Positions 36,333 through 45,096 of a stretch of DNA of 64,000 nucleotides are shown here, piece after piece. How positions within the stretch are numbered: position 1 is the first letter of the stretch; every line of letters starts with the position of its first letter. The stretch lies in the NCBI RefSeq assembly GCF_030538695.1, contig NZ_JAUNTN010000007.1, forward strand, positions 59,562 to 123,561, given 5' to 3'. The DNA is from Paracoccus sp. (in: a-proteobacteria) (lineage in GTDB: Bacteria > Pseudomonadota > Alphaproteobacteria > Rhodobacterales > Rhodobacteraceae). The notes under the pieces were generated by a model that saw only the letters and a program-made list of their open reading frames with translations, did no database searches and had not been told where the DNA came from. The translations under genes were made by a program, and so were the position numbers.

Positions 36333-37115
36333 TCACAGCAGAGCCAGCCGGGCCATGATCTGCCCGTGCAGATGCGGCCCGGCAATCACCAGCCCATCGA
36401 CCCGCGCAGCGGCGTTGTTGAACCGCATCCGCTGGCCGCGCATATCGCTGACCATGGCCCCCGCGCGTTCCGCGATCAGCGCCCCGGCGGCAATGTCCCA
36501 TTCCCACGCCGCGCGCAGGGACAGGGCCGCATCGAACCGCCCTTCGGCCACCAGCGACAGCCGCCACGCCAGCGACGGCCGGAATGTCCGTTGCACCGGC
36601 GGCACGATCCCGCCGCGCCAGAACACCGGGTCCAGCGCAGGCTTGTTGGTCAGCACCGACGCGCCATCAATATCCGCCGCGCTTGGTGCAATCGCCTGCC
36701 CGTTCAGCAGCGCCGGGCCATCGGCAAAGGCTGTATAAAGCTGCCCCCGCACCGGCAGAAACACCGCCGCCGCCACGATCCGGTCGCCCTGCGCCACGGC
36801 AAGCGAGTGGGAAAACCCCTCCTGCCCGTCGATAAAAGCGCGGGTGCCGTCGATCGGGTCGATGATAAACACATGCTGCGCATCAAGGCGCGACGGATCA
36901 TCGGCGCTTTCCTCGGACAGCCAGCCATAATCGGGCCGGGCCTGCCGCAACAGGCGTTCCAGATGGGTGTTCACGGCCAGATCGGCCTCGGTCACTGGGC
37001 CGGCCTCGCCCTTGTCCCAGACCTGCGGGTCTTGCCGCCAGAAGCGGGTCGCGATGTCGCCCGCCTCATGCGCGGCCTGTATCAGCAGGTTCAGGTCGTC
37101 CTCAGGCCCCGGCAA
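36333..37115 (-). CDS. cysQ: 3'(2'),5'-bisphosphate nucleotidase (inositol monophosphatase family)
   Basis: A 260-residue Mg-dependent phosphatase. The metal site is visible: WLSEES (Glu near residue 66), DPIDGTRAF (Asp-Asp-Thr) and WEWDIAAG (final Asp). CysQ-like sequences hydrolyse PAP from sulfate assimilation; other members act on inositol phosphates, and the exact substrate is inferred from overall similarity. The start appears to be a TTG at 37115, 14 bases inside the end of pmbA, as no ATG is close. Confidence 0.85.
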   Translation of the reverse strand: MPGPEDDLNLLIQAAHEAGDIATRFWRQDPQVWDKGEAGPVTEADLAVNTHLERLLRQARPDYGWLSEESADDPSRLDAQHVFIIDPIDGTRAFIDGQEGFSHSLAVAQGDRIVAAAVFLPVRGQLYTAFADGPALLNGQAIAPSAADIDGASVLTNKPALDPVFWRGGIVPPVQRTFRPSLAWRLSLVAEGRFDAALSLRAAWEWDIAAGALIAERAGAMVSDMRGQRMRFNNAAARVDGLVIAGPHLHGQIMARLALL

Positions 37116-38451
37116 CGGTCAGCCCTTCGACCAGCAGGCTTGGCACCCGATGGCTGCGCCAGTCGCGGGCGTCATTGGCCGCAATCAGCGTCGCCATCAT
37201 CTCGCGCAGGTTGCCCGCGATGGTGCATTCATTCACCGGATAGGCAATTTCACCGTTCTCGACCCAGAACCCCGCCGCCCCGCGTGAGTAATCCCCCGTC
37301 GTCGGGTTGATCGAAGCCCCCAGCATCGACGTGACCAGCAAGCCCCGGCCCATATCGCGGATCAGCTCCGCGCGGCTGGCATGGCCCGGCGTCAGCACAA
37401 CATTGGACACCACCGGCGCCGGCACCCCACCGGCGCTGCGCGCGGCACTGGCGGTGCTGGCCATGCCCAGCCTGCGCCCGGTGGCAAGGTCCAGCGTCCA
37501 GCCCTGCACCACCCCGTCACGGATAATATCACGCGGCGCGGTCGGCAGCCCTTCGGCGTCAAACGGGCGCGAGGCCCCATAGCGCGGCAGATGCGGGTCT
37601 TCGCGCAGGTCCATCCCGGCGGGCAACACCTGCTGGCCCAAGGCATCGCGCAGCCAGCTTGCCCCGCGGGCAACCGCGGTTCCGCTGACCGCCGCCAGAA
37701 CATGCCCGATCAGCCCTGCCGCGATACGTTCATCATAAAGGATCGGCACCGCGCCGGTCGGCGGCTTACGCGCCCCGGCCCGCGCCAGCGTGCGCTCTGC
37801 CGCCAGCCGCCCGATGTCCTCGGGCGCAGGCATATCAGACAGCCAGACCCGCGATTCCCCGGCCCAGTCGCGTTCCATCGCCAGCCCCTCGCCGGTGATC
37901 GCCACGGTGGACAGGGAATAGCCGCTGCGGCCATAGCCCGCCGACAGGCCATTCGTTCCCGCCAGCCACATCCAGCGCCGCGTTGCCGCCGCACCTGCGC
38001 TTTCGACCTGCGAAATGCCGGGGTGATCCAGCGCCGCCGCCTCGGCCCGCAGGGCCATATCGCGCAGCGCCTCGGGCGCGGGTTCGGGCGCGTCGTCGGC
38101 CAGTTCCAGCGCCTCGGCCATACTGCCCGACGGCACGATCTGCGCCGGATCGGCCAGCCCCAGATTATCGTCCAAAGGCGCTTCCCGCGCCATCGCCACC
38201 GCCCGCGCGGCCATTTCCGCAATGGTGGTATCGTCATGCTGACTGGCCGAAACGCAAGCCTGCCGCCCATTCAGCAGCACCCGCAGGCCGATCTCGACCG
38301 CATCGGCGCGTTCCGCCTGCTCCAGCGCCCTGCCCCGCACATCCACCGATTGCGCCACAGCGCGAACGGCCATTGCGTCGGCCTCGGCTGCACCAGCCTT
38401 GCGGGCAGCGTCCAAAAGCCGCGCAGTCAGCGGGGCAAGATCGTCAAGCAT
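37102..38451 (-). CDS. pmbA: TldE/PmbA-family metalloprotease subunit
   Basis: A 449-residue protein of the TldD/PmbA family. DGVVQGWTLDLATGRRLGM, HASRAELIRDMGRGLLVTSMLGASINPTTGDYSRGAAGFWVENGEI and the closing SLLVEGLTVAG are conserved landmarks. With TldD it forms a heterodimeric protease that trims modified or unfolded peptides. The HExxxH zinc motif of TldD is absent, which points to the TldE/PmbA partner. It lies in an operon-like pair with cysQ (overlap 14 bases). Confidence 0.92.
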   Translation of the reverse strand: MLDDLAPLTARLLDAARKAGAAEADAMAVRAVAQSVDVRGRALEQAERADAVEIGLRVLLNGRQACVSASQHDDTTIAEMAARAVAMAREAPLDDNLGLADPAQIVPSGSMAEALELADDAPEPAPEALRDMALRAEAAALDHPGISQVESAGAAATRRWMWLAGTNGLSAGYGRSGYSLSTVAITGEGLAMERDWAGESRVWLSDMPAPEDIGRLAAERTLARAGARKPPTGAVPILYDERIAAGLIGHVLAAVSGTAVARGASWLRDALGQQVLPAGMDLREDPHLPRYGASRPFDAEGLPTAPRDIIRDGVVQGWTLDLATGRRLGMASTASAARSAGGVPAPVVSNVVLTPGHASRAELIRDMGRGLLVTSMLGASINPTTGDYSRGAAGFWVENGEIAYPVNECTIAGNLREMMATLIAANDARDWRSHRVPSLLVEGLTVAGA

Positions 38452-38463
38452 GGGAAAGTCCTG

Positions 38464-38496
38464 AAAAATGCCCCGGCCAGCAGCGCCAGCCGGGGC
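38464..38496 (-). terminator. Rho-independent terminator of the DUF2125 gene
   Basis: GCCCCGGC-N11-GCCGGGGC, 8-bp stem, followed on the minus strand by ATTTTTC. It begins eight bases after the DUF2125 stop and separates that gene from pmbA. Confidence 0.85.
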
Positions 38497-38504
38497 GAAT
38501 CGTG

Positions 38505-40064
38505 TTACTGGATCTGCTGCCCATTGGCAAAGATCTGGCCGCCTTCGCGGAACTCCAGCCTGGATTCCAGCTTGTCAGCCTGACCATCGACCGGCTTGGC
38601 GAACATGGCCATCATCATGCGCACACCCATGATCTCATCCTGACCAACCACGCCCATGCTGACCAGCGCATCCATCAGCCCGTTCACGCCTTCAAAGCTG
38701 GCCTTGATCTCACCCACGGGCTGTTCCGGCTGTTCCGGGTTCGGAAAGTCCAGCTTGCCCGCGCCATCCACAGTTGCACCAACCGCCGACAGGAACAGCC
38801 GGTTCAGCGTTACATCCATTGGCAGGATCGGCTGCGGCGCGCTGTCCATGACTTCGGATTCATCAGCCATGCCCGCATGACCATCATCAACCTGATAATT
38901 GTCCGAGAACAGGCTCTGCATCAGCTTGACCGTCGCTTTCACATCAATATCCAGCGAGATCGGATCACGCTTCAGCGCAGCCGCAGGGTCGAACAGGCCC
39001 CAGACGTTATCGCTGATTTTCAGTTCATCGAACTTGTATTTCAGCGCCGCGGGCTGACCTTCCTCTTTCGGGGTGACAGGCATCGCCACCAGGAACTCGG
39101 CCCCGGCCATCGAATATTCGATCGGCCCCGAGATTTCCGGCATGTTGTTCATCTCGATCATTGCCTCAACCGAACCGCCCTTGCCTGCGTAAAGCAGCTC
39201 TTCCGCGTTCATACGGAAGGTCAGCTCGCTCGGCTCACCCTTGCCATTGGCGGTCATCATCATAGCCTGTCCGGGATCTTCCGAAGGCGCGTCCACCAGC
39301 ACATCAAAGGTATTCCGGCCAAGACCGATGGTCATATCAAAGTTCGCACCATCACGCAGCGCGGCCTCAAGGTCCACATCGTCGCCCATCATGGCCGCCG
39401 TGATCGTCGCCGTGCCTTTTGTGGTCACATCCGCATAGGATGCGTTCAGCTTCAGAGTGCCCTTATCCGGCATACCCTTGGGTTCGGCGGTCAGGTCAAG
39501 CTGGCCGATTTTTACATCAAAATCGGTCTTGTCGCCCTGCTGCCCATAGCTGCCGGTCACGTCTTTCAGCACGATTTTCGCAACATCGGTCAGATTGGCC
39601 GCATCTTCGCCTTTGGTCGTAAGACTATCGACCGAAACCGTTGCTTCCGGCGCATTGATGACCCAGGCCAGATTGTCCGGGGTTCCGGATGCAACCATAT
39701 CCGCGCCCGGCATGGTGCCGGACATTTTCATCTCGAAGCTGCCCTCATCATCGGCTTTCCCACTGACAACAGAGGTCCAGCCGTCTTCGTAGCTCATGCG
39801 CACATTGCCGTCGCCGGTCTGTTGCAGCACGACCTTGGGCATGGTGACATTGACCTGAGTGTCGCTTTCCTTGGCGACGGCGACCACATCGGTCAGGGTC
39901 AGCGTCTGGCCCGCGTCATCCGTATTGCCGATCTGAAGATCATAGCCTGCCTTGGTCATGGCGTCCGTCTGAACCTTCCACACTTCGGCGGGGGTCAGAT
40001 CAGCAAGTGCGGGGGTTGCGGCCAGCAGGGCAATAACAGAAGCTCTTGTCAGGACTTTGTTCAC
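38505..40064 (-). CDS. DUF2125 periplasmic protein
   Basis: A 519-residue secreted protein with a signal peptide (hydrophobic core SVIALLAATPALA, cleavage after LA-DLTPA). It matches the DUF2125 family known in alphaproteobacteria as a periplasmic or envelope protein of unknown role; long stretches alternate beta-strand-like sequence, compatible with an extended lipid-binding fold. I chose GTG 40064 because AAAGG lies about eight bases upstream and the signal peptide then starts at once. It has its own terminator and is divergent from a crotonase-like gene. Confidence 0.8.
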   Translation of the reverse strand: MNKVLTRASVIALLAATPALADLTPAEVWKVQTDAMTKAGYDLQIGNTDDAGQTLTLTDVVAVAKESDTQVNVTMPKVVLQQTGDGNVRMSYEDGWTSVVSGKADDEGSFEMKMSGTMPGADMVASGTPDNLAWVINAPEATVSVDSLTTKGEDAANLTDVAKIVLKDVTGSYGQQGDKTDFDVKIGQLDLTAEPKGMPDKGTLKLNASYADVTTKGTATITAAMMGDDVDLEAALRDGANFDMTIGLGRNTFDVLVDAPSEDPGQAMMMTANGKGEPSELTFRMNAEELLYAGKGGSVEAMIEMNNMPEISGPIEYSMAGAEFLVAMPVTPKEEGQPAALKYKFDELKISDNVWGLFDPAAALKRDPISLDIDVKATVKLMQSLFSDNYQVDDGHAGMADESEVMDSAPQPILPMDVTLNRLFLSAVGATVDGAGKLDFPNPEQPEQPVGEIKASFEGVNGLMDALVSMGVVGQDEIMGVRMMMAMFAKPVDGQADKLESRLEFREGGQIFANGQQIQ

Positions 40065-40144
40065 GGAATTACCTTTCCACGTGTGATCAACCGGATTTGG
40101 CCGCATAGTTTCACAACCCGGCCCTGCTTCCAAGGAACTTTTCC

Positions 40145-40762
40145 ATGATCTCGGTTCAGTTTTCCGATGGCATCAGCGTGATTTCGCTGAATCGCCCCGA
40201 TAAGGCCAATGCCCTGACCCCCGAAATGCTAGAGGCCCTGCATGCCGAAGTTGACGCAGCGACAGAGCGGGCCGACCGGGCGCTGATCCTGACCGGCACG
40301 GGCAAGGTTTTTTCCGCCGGGGCGGATCTCGACGCGGCCAAGGCAGGGCTGGCGACCTCGCCCTTATGGGACCGGCTGTCGGGGGCGCTGGCGGCGGCGC
40401 CGATGCTGACCATCACGGCGCTGAACGGGACGCTGGCGGGCGGCGCCTTTGGCATGGCGCTGGCCTGCGATTTGCGGCTGGCGGTGCCGGGGGCGCGGTT
40501 CTTTTACCCGGTGATGCGGCTGGGATACCTGCCGCAGCCCGCCGACCCACCGCGTCTGGCGGCATTGGTCGGGCCAGCACGGGCCAAAATGATCCTGATG
40601 GCCGGGCAAAAGATCGGCGCGGATGAAGCCCTGGCCTGGGGGCTGATCGACCGCATCAGCCCGCCCGAGACGTTGCTGGATGACGCCCGCGCGCTGGCGG
40701 CGGATGCGCTGGCGGCCAGCCCGGCCCATGTCGCGGGCATCAAGGCGATGATACCCGGCTAG
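40145..40762 (+). CDS. Crotonase-like protein lacking the usual catalytic glutamates
   Basis: A 205-residue member of the crotonase superfamily, about 50 residues shorter than usual because the C-terminal helices are reduced. The CoA loop (FSAGADLDAA) and the oxyanion region (NGTLAGGAFGMALACD) are present, but the Glu expected in GGGCELAMA is replaced (GGAFGMA), and the second region reads FFYPVMRLGY without Glu. A hydratase reaction is therefore unlikely; isomerase, hydrolase or thioester-binding roles are open. Compare the canonical enoyl-CoA hydratase at 11223-11999. Confidence 0.75.
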   Translation: MISVQFSDGISVISLNRPDKANALTPEMLEALHAEVDAATERADRALILTGTGKVFSAGADLDAAKAGLATSPLWDRLSGALAAAPMLTITALNGTLAGGAFGMALACDLRLAVPGARFFYPVMRLGYLPQPADPPRLAALVGPARAKMILMAGQKIGADEALAWGLIDRISPPETLLDDARALAADALAASPAHVAGIKAMIPG

Positions 40763-40820
40763 CCCTTGCGCCGCGCCCGGTTTTCGCCATTCTGTCGCCG
40801 CCAAAGCCAGAGGTGCCGCG

Positions 40821-41963
40821 ATGTCGTCCGACCTGATCCTTGCCAATGCCCGGCTGATCCTTGCCGACCGCGTGCAAACCGGCGGCGTGGTGATCCGCGA
40901 CGGGCTGATCCATGATCTGATCGACGGCCCTGCCCTGCCCGCTGGCGCGACAGATTGCGGCGGCGACCATCTGTCGCCGGGCCTGATCGAGTTGCACACC
41001 GACAATCTGGAACGCCATATCCAGCCGCGCCCCGGCGTGGACTGGCCACATACGGCAGCGATTCTCGCCCATGACGGGGAATTGGCCTCTTGCGGGATCA
41101 CCACGGTGTTTGACGCGCTGCGGGTTGGCTCGATCCCGGCCGAGGGGGCCAGCTATGACAAATATGCCCGCCCGCTCGCATCTGAAATCGCGGCGCTGGC
41201 CCATGCGGGCGTGACCCGCATCAGCCACCTGATCCACCTGCGGGCAGAGATCTGCTCCGAAACCCTGCTGGCCGAGCTGGACGAGTTCGGCCCCCACGAC
41301 CGCATCGGCCTTGTCAGCCTGATGGATCACACGCCGGGCCAACGCCAGTTCCGCGACGTAACCAAGCTGGCGAAATATGTGCAGGGGAAATATGCGCTGT
41401 CCGATCAGGCGTTTACCGAACACGTCGCCCGGCTCAAGGCGCTGCGCCAAAAGCACGGCGATGCACATGAAGCGGCGGCGGTGGATATTGCCCACCGGCT
41501 TGGCGCGGTGCTGGCCAGCCATGACGACACCACCGCCGCGCAGGTCGCCACCAGCGCCGGTTATGGCATCCGTCTGGCCGAGTTCCCCACCACGACCGAG
41601 GCGGCCCGCGCCTGCCATGACCATGGCATCGCGGTGATGATGGGCGCACCGAACCTGATCCGGGGCGGCAGCCATTCGGGCAATGTCGCGGCCAGCGATC
41701 TGGCACAGGAAGGGTTTCTGGATATTCTGTCGTCGGATTATGTTCCGGCCAGCCTGCTGCTTGGCGCGGCGCGACTGGCGCAGATTTGGGGCGACCTGCC
41801 CCGCGCCTTTGCCACCGTCACCACAAACCCGGCACAAGCCACGGCGCTGGCCGACCGGGGCCGGATCGCGCCGGGACTGCGGGCCGACCTGATCCGGTTG
41901 ACCGACCTTGACCAGACGCCGCGCATCCGGGGCGTCTGGTGCAAGGGCCGACAGGTCGGTTAG
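40821..41963 (+). CDS. phnM: PhnM-like alpha-D-ribose 1-methylphosphonate 5-triphosphate diphosphatase
   Basis: A 380-residue amidohydrolase. GLIELHTDNLERH (metal-binding His59 and His66) is the PhnM signature, with LGAVLASHDDTT and SDYVPASLLLGA later. In phosphonate use, PhnM removes pyrophosphate from the ribose methylphosphonate triphosphate made by the C-P lyase system. No other phn gene is in the window, so it is an orphan here. Start ATG 40821 is preceded by GAGGTG. It ends in a convergent four-base overlap with the old-yellow-enzyme gene. Confidence 0.88.
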   Translation: MSSDLILANARLILADRVQTGGVVIRDGLIHDLIDGPALPAGATDCGGDHLSPGLIELHTDNLERHIQPRPGVDWPHTAAILAHDGELASCGITTVFDALRVGSIPAEGASYDKYARPLASEIAALAHAGVTRISHLIHLRAEICSETLLAELDEFGPHDRIGLVSLMDHTPGQRQFRDVTKLAKYVQGKYALSDQAFTEHVARLKALRQKHGDAHEAAAVDIAHRLGAVLASHDDTTAAQVATSAGYGIRLAEFPTTTEAARACHDHGIAVMMGAPNLIRGGSHSGNVAASDLAQEGFLDILSSDYVPASLLLGAARLAQIWGDLPRAFATVTTNPAQATALADRGRIAPGLRADLIRLTDLDQTPRIRGVWCKGRQVG

Positions 41964-43072
41964 ACCCGCGCAGAGCCCCGGTAACGCTCCAGCCAATGTG
42001 CATAGGGCGCAGGCAGCGTGGCCCATTCCGGGCGCTCGACCCCCAAAGCCTGTGCCAGCGCATAGGTGTAATGCGGATTGGCCAAATGGGCGCGGGCCAT
42101 CATCACCAGATCCATATCGCCATTGGCCACCGCGCCTTCGGCAACCGCAGGCGCGTCCAGACCCCATGCCGACGCCACCGGCAAGCCGATAGCCCGCCGC
42201 ACCTGCCCCGCAACCGGCACCATGAACGGCCCTTCGGCCCACGGCACATTTGCCGTCGGCGTGGAAAAGCCGATGCTGACCGACAGCAGGTCCAGCCCGC
42301 CATCGCGCAGCGCGGCAGCCATGCGGATACCGTCAGCCAGTTCAGCCTCGGGGTCGCCCGCATATTCCACCACCCCGAAGCGCGCCGTCAGCGGCAGGTT
42401 TTCCGGCCATTCCGGGCGAACAGCGGCCAGCGTCTCACGCAGGAACCGGCTGCGGCCCTCAAAATCGCCGCCATAGGCGTCGCTGCGCTGGTTGGCATGG
42501 GTGGAAAAGAAGCTCTGCCCCAGATAGCCATGGGCGAAATGCAGCTCCAGCCACTCGAACCCGGCGGCGCGGGCGCGGCGGGCGGCAGCGGCAAAAGCGA
42601 CCTGAACGCGAGCAATCTCGGCCAAGGACATTTCTTCGGGCTGCTTCCACAAACCGCCGCCGAACACATGTGCCGAAGGCGCGATGCTCTGCCAGCCGCG
42701 CGGATCGTCGTTCGGGATATGGTCATCACCCTGCCACGGGTTGTTGGCGCTGGCCTTTGGCCCGGCATGGGCAATCTGGATGCCCGGCACTGCACCCGCC
42801 GCCTTGATGGCACGAGCGATTTCAGCAAGGCCGGAAATGTGGTCATCGCTCCAGATACCCAGATCGTCAGGGGTGATGCGGCCTTCGGGCGAAACAGCGG
42901 TCGCCTCGACGATCACCAACCCGGCCCCACCCCGCGCGATGCCGGGATAATGCACCCGATGCCAGTCATTCACGAAACCATCGGTTGCGCTGTATTGGCA
43001 CATCGGTGCCACCGCCACGCGATTGCGCAGGGTGACATCCTTCAGCGTGAAGGGGGTGAACAGTTGGGACAT
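41960..43072 (-). CDS. Old yellow enzyme family NADH:flavin oxidoreductase
   Basis: A 370-residue FMN protein of YqjM type. LFTPFTLKDVTLRNRVAVAPMCQYSA opens the TIM barrel; GIQIAHAGPKAS, ELHFAHGYLGQSFFSTHANQRSDAYGG and a C-terminal Arg-rich phosphate site follow. Such enzymes reduce activated C=C bonds of enones and electrophiles. ATG 43072 is chosen (GGAAGGA upstream on the coding strand). It diverges from a TetR gene, and the 32-bp palindrome between them suggests control by that repressor. Confidence 0.9.
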   Translation of the reverse strand: MSQLFTPFTLKDVTLRNRVAVAPMCQYSATDGFVNDWHRVHYPGIARGGAGLVIVEATAVSPEGRITPDDLGIWSDDHISGLAEIARAIKAAGAVPGIQIAHAGPKASANNPWQGDDHIPNDDPRGWQSIAPSAHVFGGGLWKQPEEMSLAEIARVQVAFAAAARRARAAGFEWLELHFAHGYLGQSFFSTHANQRSDAYGGDFEGRSRFLRETLAAVRPEWPENLPLTARFGVVEYAGDPEAELADGIRMAAALRDGGLDLLSVSIGFSTPTANVPWAEGPFMVPVAGQVRRAIGLPVASAWGLDAPAVAEGAVANGDMDLVMMARAHLANPHYTYALAQALGVERPEWATLPAPYAHWLERYRGSARV

Positions 43073-43160
43073 GACGCTTCCTTCCATATGGCGTTTCGCA
43101 GGCAGATGGGGAACGATCCGCAGCATTTCCAGAATGGCATAGCTGCTATGCCAAAAAATC

Positions 43161-43192
43161 CGCTTACATACATGCGCGAATGTTTGTAAGCG
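43161..43192. promoter_or_regulatory. AcrR-type operator palindrome
   Basis: A 32-bp inverted repeat between the divergent OYE and tetR genes: arms CGCTTACATACAT and ATGTTTGTAAGCG around GCGCGA, with one mismatched pair. The inner 24 bases read TACATACAT-N5-AATGTTTGTA and differ from the E. coli AcrR operator (TACATACAT-N5-AATGTATGTA) at one arm base. The site ends 22 bases before the tetR ATG. Confidence 0.85.
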
Positions 43193-43213
43193 CGGCGGCG
43201 AAAGGAACCCGCC

Positions 43214-43831
43214 ATGCGCCGCACCAAGGACGATGCCGAACAGACCCGGACCGCGATTCTCGACGCGGCCGAGGTGATGTTCTGCGCCCGCGGCATCGAC
43301 GGCACCACGCTGGAGGCGATTTCCCGCAGCGCCGGGGTCACGCGCGGGGCGCTTTACTGGCATTTCCGCGACAAGACCGACCTGCTGATCGCGCTGTATG
43401 ACCGCTGCAAGATGGCACGACACGCGCTGCTGGAACAGGACATCCGCGCCGGACATTCCGACCCGCTGGGGTTGCTGGAACAGTCGGCGCTGGACTATCT
43501 GACCCGGTTCGAGGCGGATAAAAGTGCGCAGCATCTGTTTCAGATCATGTCCGGCCACAGCAGCAGCAATGAGGCGCGGGAATGGCTGGAAAAAACCAAC
43601 TGCGACATATATGCTTTATTGAAACAAGCTGCGATTCTGGCCGGTGACAAGGCATTGTTGGCACCCGGTTTTACCCCAAAAGAGGCCGCCGTCCTGCTGA
43701 TGGCGGTTATGAACGGACTGCTCAGTGAATGGTTGCGGTCGAACCGCGCCTTTTCGCTGACGGAAACGGGCGGCAAGCTGCTCAGGGCGCAATTCGCGCT
43801 GCTGCGTAACGGCACCGCCCCGCCTGACTAA
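43214..43831 (+). CDS. AcrR-like TetR-family repressor
   Basis: A 205-residue TetR protein. The N-terminal helix-turn-helix (residues 10-55: TRTAILDAAEVMFCARG, TTLEAISRSAGVTRGALYWHF) is close to AcrR/MtrR-type regulators; the C-terminal ligand domain (60-200) is helical with DYLTRFEADKSAQHLF. It is expected to repress the RND operon that follows 74 bases downstream, its own gene and probably the divergent oxidoreductase, through the AcrR-type palindrome. Ligands are likely the pump substrates. Confidence 0.9.
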   Translation: MRRTKDDAEQTRTAILDAAEVMFCARGIDGTTLEAISRSAGVTRGALYWHFRDKTDLLIALYDRCKMARHALLEQDIRAGHSDPLGLLEQSALDYLTRFEADKSAQHLFQIMSGHSSSNEAREWLEKTNCDIYALLKQAAILAGDKALLAPGFTPKEAAVLLMAVMNGLLSEWLRSNRAFSLTETGGKLLRAQFALLRNGTAPPD

Positions 43832-43905
43832 GTAACGCGGGCACGCCCGTTCCCGAAACGACCTTGCCCCACGACACCCCATTTTCAGCCCTTCAGAGAT
43901 CCCAC

Positions 43906-45093
43906 ATGCAAAATAAACTTATCATCGCCGCGCTGGCCCTGATGTTACCGCTGACAGCCGCCGCTCAGGCGCCGCTGCCCTCTGTTACCGTGATCGAGGC
44001 GCAGCCGCAGGATTTCACCCTGACCACGCGCCTGCCGGGCCGGATCAAGGCTTCGACCGTGGCCGAGGTGCGCCCGCAGGTATCCGGCATCATCCGCGAA
44101 CGGCTGTTCACCGAGGGCGTCCCGGTCGAAGAAGGCCAACCGCTGTATAAGATCGAGGACGAAAGCTACGCCGCTGCCGTGGCCGCCGCAAAGGCCGCCG
44201 TAGCGCAGGCGCAGGCCAACGCCGATCTGGCCGAGCGCGACGCCGCCCGCGTCGAACGGCTGTTCCGCAACAACACCGTATCCGAACAGAACCGCGACAG
44301 TGCGCGCGCCACGCGTGAGGCCGCCGATGCCGCGCTGCAACTGGCACAGGCACAGTTGATGAGCGCCGAGATTGATCTGGAGCGCACCACCATCCGCGCC
44401 CCGATCGCCGGCGTGATCGGCCTGTCGCAGACCACCACCGGCGCACTGGTCGGGGCGCAGCAGGCGACTGCGCTGGCAACCATCCGGGCGCTGGACCCGA
44501 TCTATGTGGACGTGACGCAATCCGCCAACGACCTGTTGCGCTGGCAAGAGGATGGCCGCAGCGGCAAGCTGCCGGAAAACGAAGCAACGCTGATCCTGCC
44601 AACCGGCAGCACCTTCCCCGAACGGGGCCGTCTGGAAGCCGCCGAACCGCAGGTCGAACCGACCACCGGCATGGTGACGCTGCGCATTACCTTCCCTAAC
44701 CCTGACAGCATCCTGCTGCCCGGCCTGTATGTCGAGGTCGAGATGCCGCAAAGCACCGCCGAAGGCGCGGTGCTGGTGCCGCAGAACGCCGTCATGCGCG
44801 ACCAGACCGGCGCGGCCCACGCCTGGATCGTCGAGGGCGGCAAGGTCGTGGTGCGTGATCTGACGGTGGAGACCACCTCGGGGAACACCTGGGTCGTAAC
44901 CGGCGGCTTGCAGCCGGGCGACAAGATCATCACTTCGGGCTTTCAGAAGATCGCGCCGGGTGCCGATGTGCAGATCGTTGACGACGCTGCACCCGCGGGC
45001 GAAGCCGGGACCGAAGCCGCTGCCACTGAACCCGGCGAAAATGCTGCGGACGCACCCGCGCAGGACGCACCCGCCACGCAAGAGGGGCAGTAA
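43906..45093 (+). CDS. RND efflux periplasmic adaptor (AcrA/MexA-like)
   Basis: A 395-residue membrane fusion protein with signal peptide (LIIAALALMLPLTAAAQ, no clear lipobox Cys). The lipoyl halves (VSGIIRERLFTEGVPVEEGQPLYKIE and TTIRAPIAGVIGLSQTTTGALV) flank a coiled-coil hairpin (about 95-150), followed by a beta-barrel and membrane-proximal domain. The last 35 residues are Ala/Glu/Pro-rich. It bridges the inner-membrane pump to an outer-membrane channel. ATG 43906 is chosen because the signal peptide begins there. No tolC-type gene follows. Confidence 0.9.
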   Translation: MQNKLIIAALALMLPLTAAAQAPLPSVTVIEAQPQDFTLTTRLPGRIKASTVAEVRPQVSGIIRERLFTEGVPVEEGQPLYKIEDESYAAAVAAAKAAVAQAQANADLAERDAARVERLFRNNTVSEQNRDSARATREAADAALQLAQAQLMSAEIDLERTTIRAPIAGVIGLSQTTTGALVGAQQATALATIRALDPIYVDVTQSANDLLRWQEDGRSGKLPENEATLILPTGSTFPERGRLEAAEPQVEPTTGMVTLRITFPNPDSILLPGLYVEVEMPQSTAEGAVLVPQNAVMRDQTGAAHAWIVEGGKVVVRDLTVETTSGNTWVVTGGLQPGDKIITSGFQKIAPGADVQIVDDAAPAGEAGTEAAATEPGENAADAPAQDAPATQEGQ

Positions 45094-45096
45094 CAC

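Noticed and set aside
37983-40148. 721-codon open frame on the plus strand
   Set aside because: Antisense to the DUF2125 gene and pmbA; the composition is that of a shadow frame.
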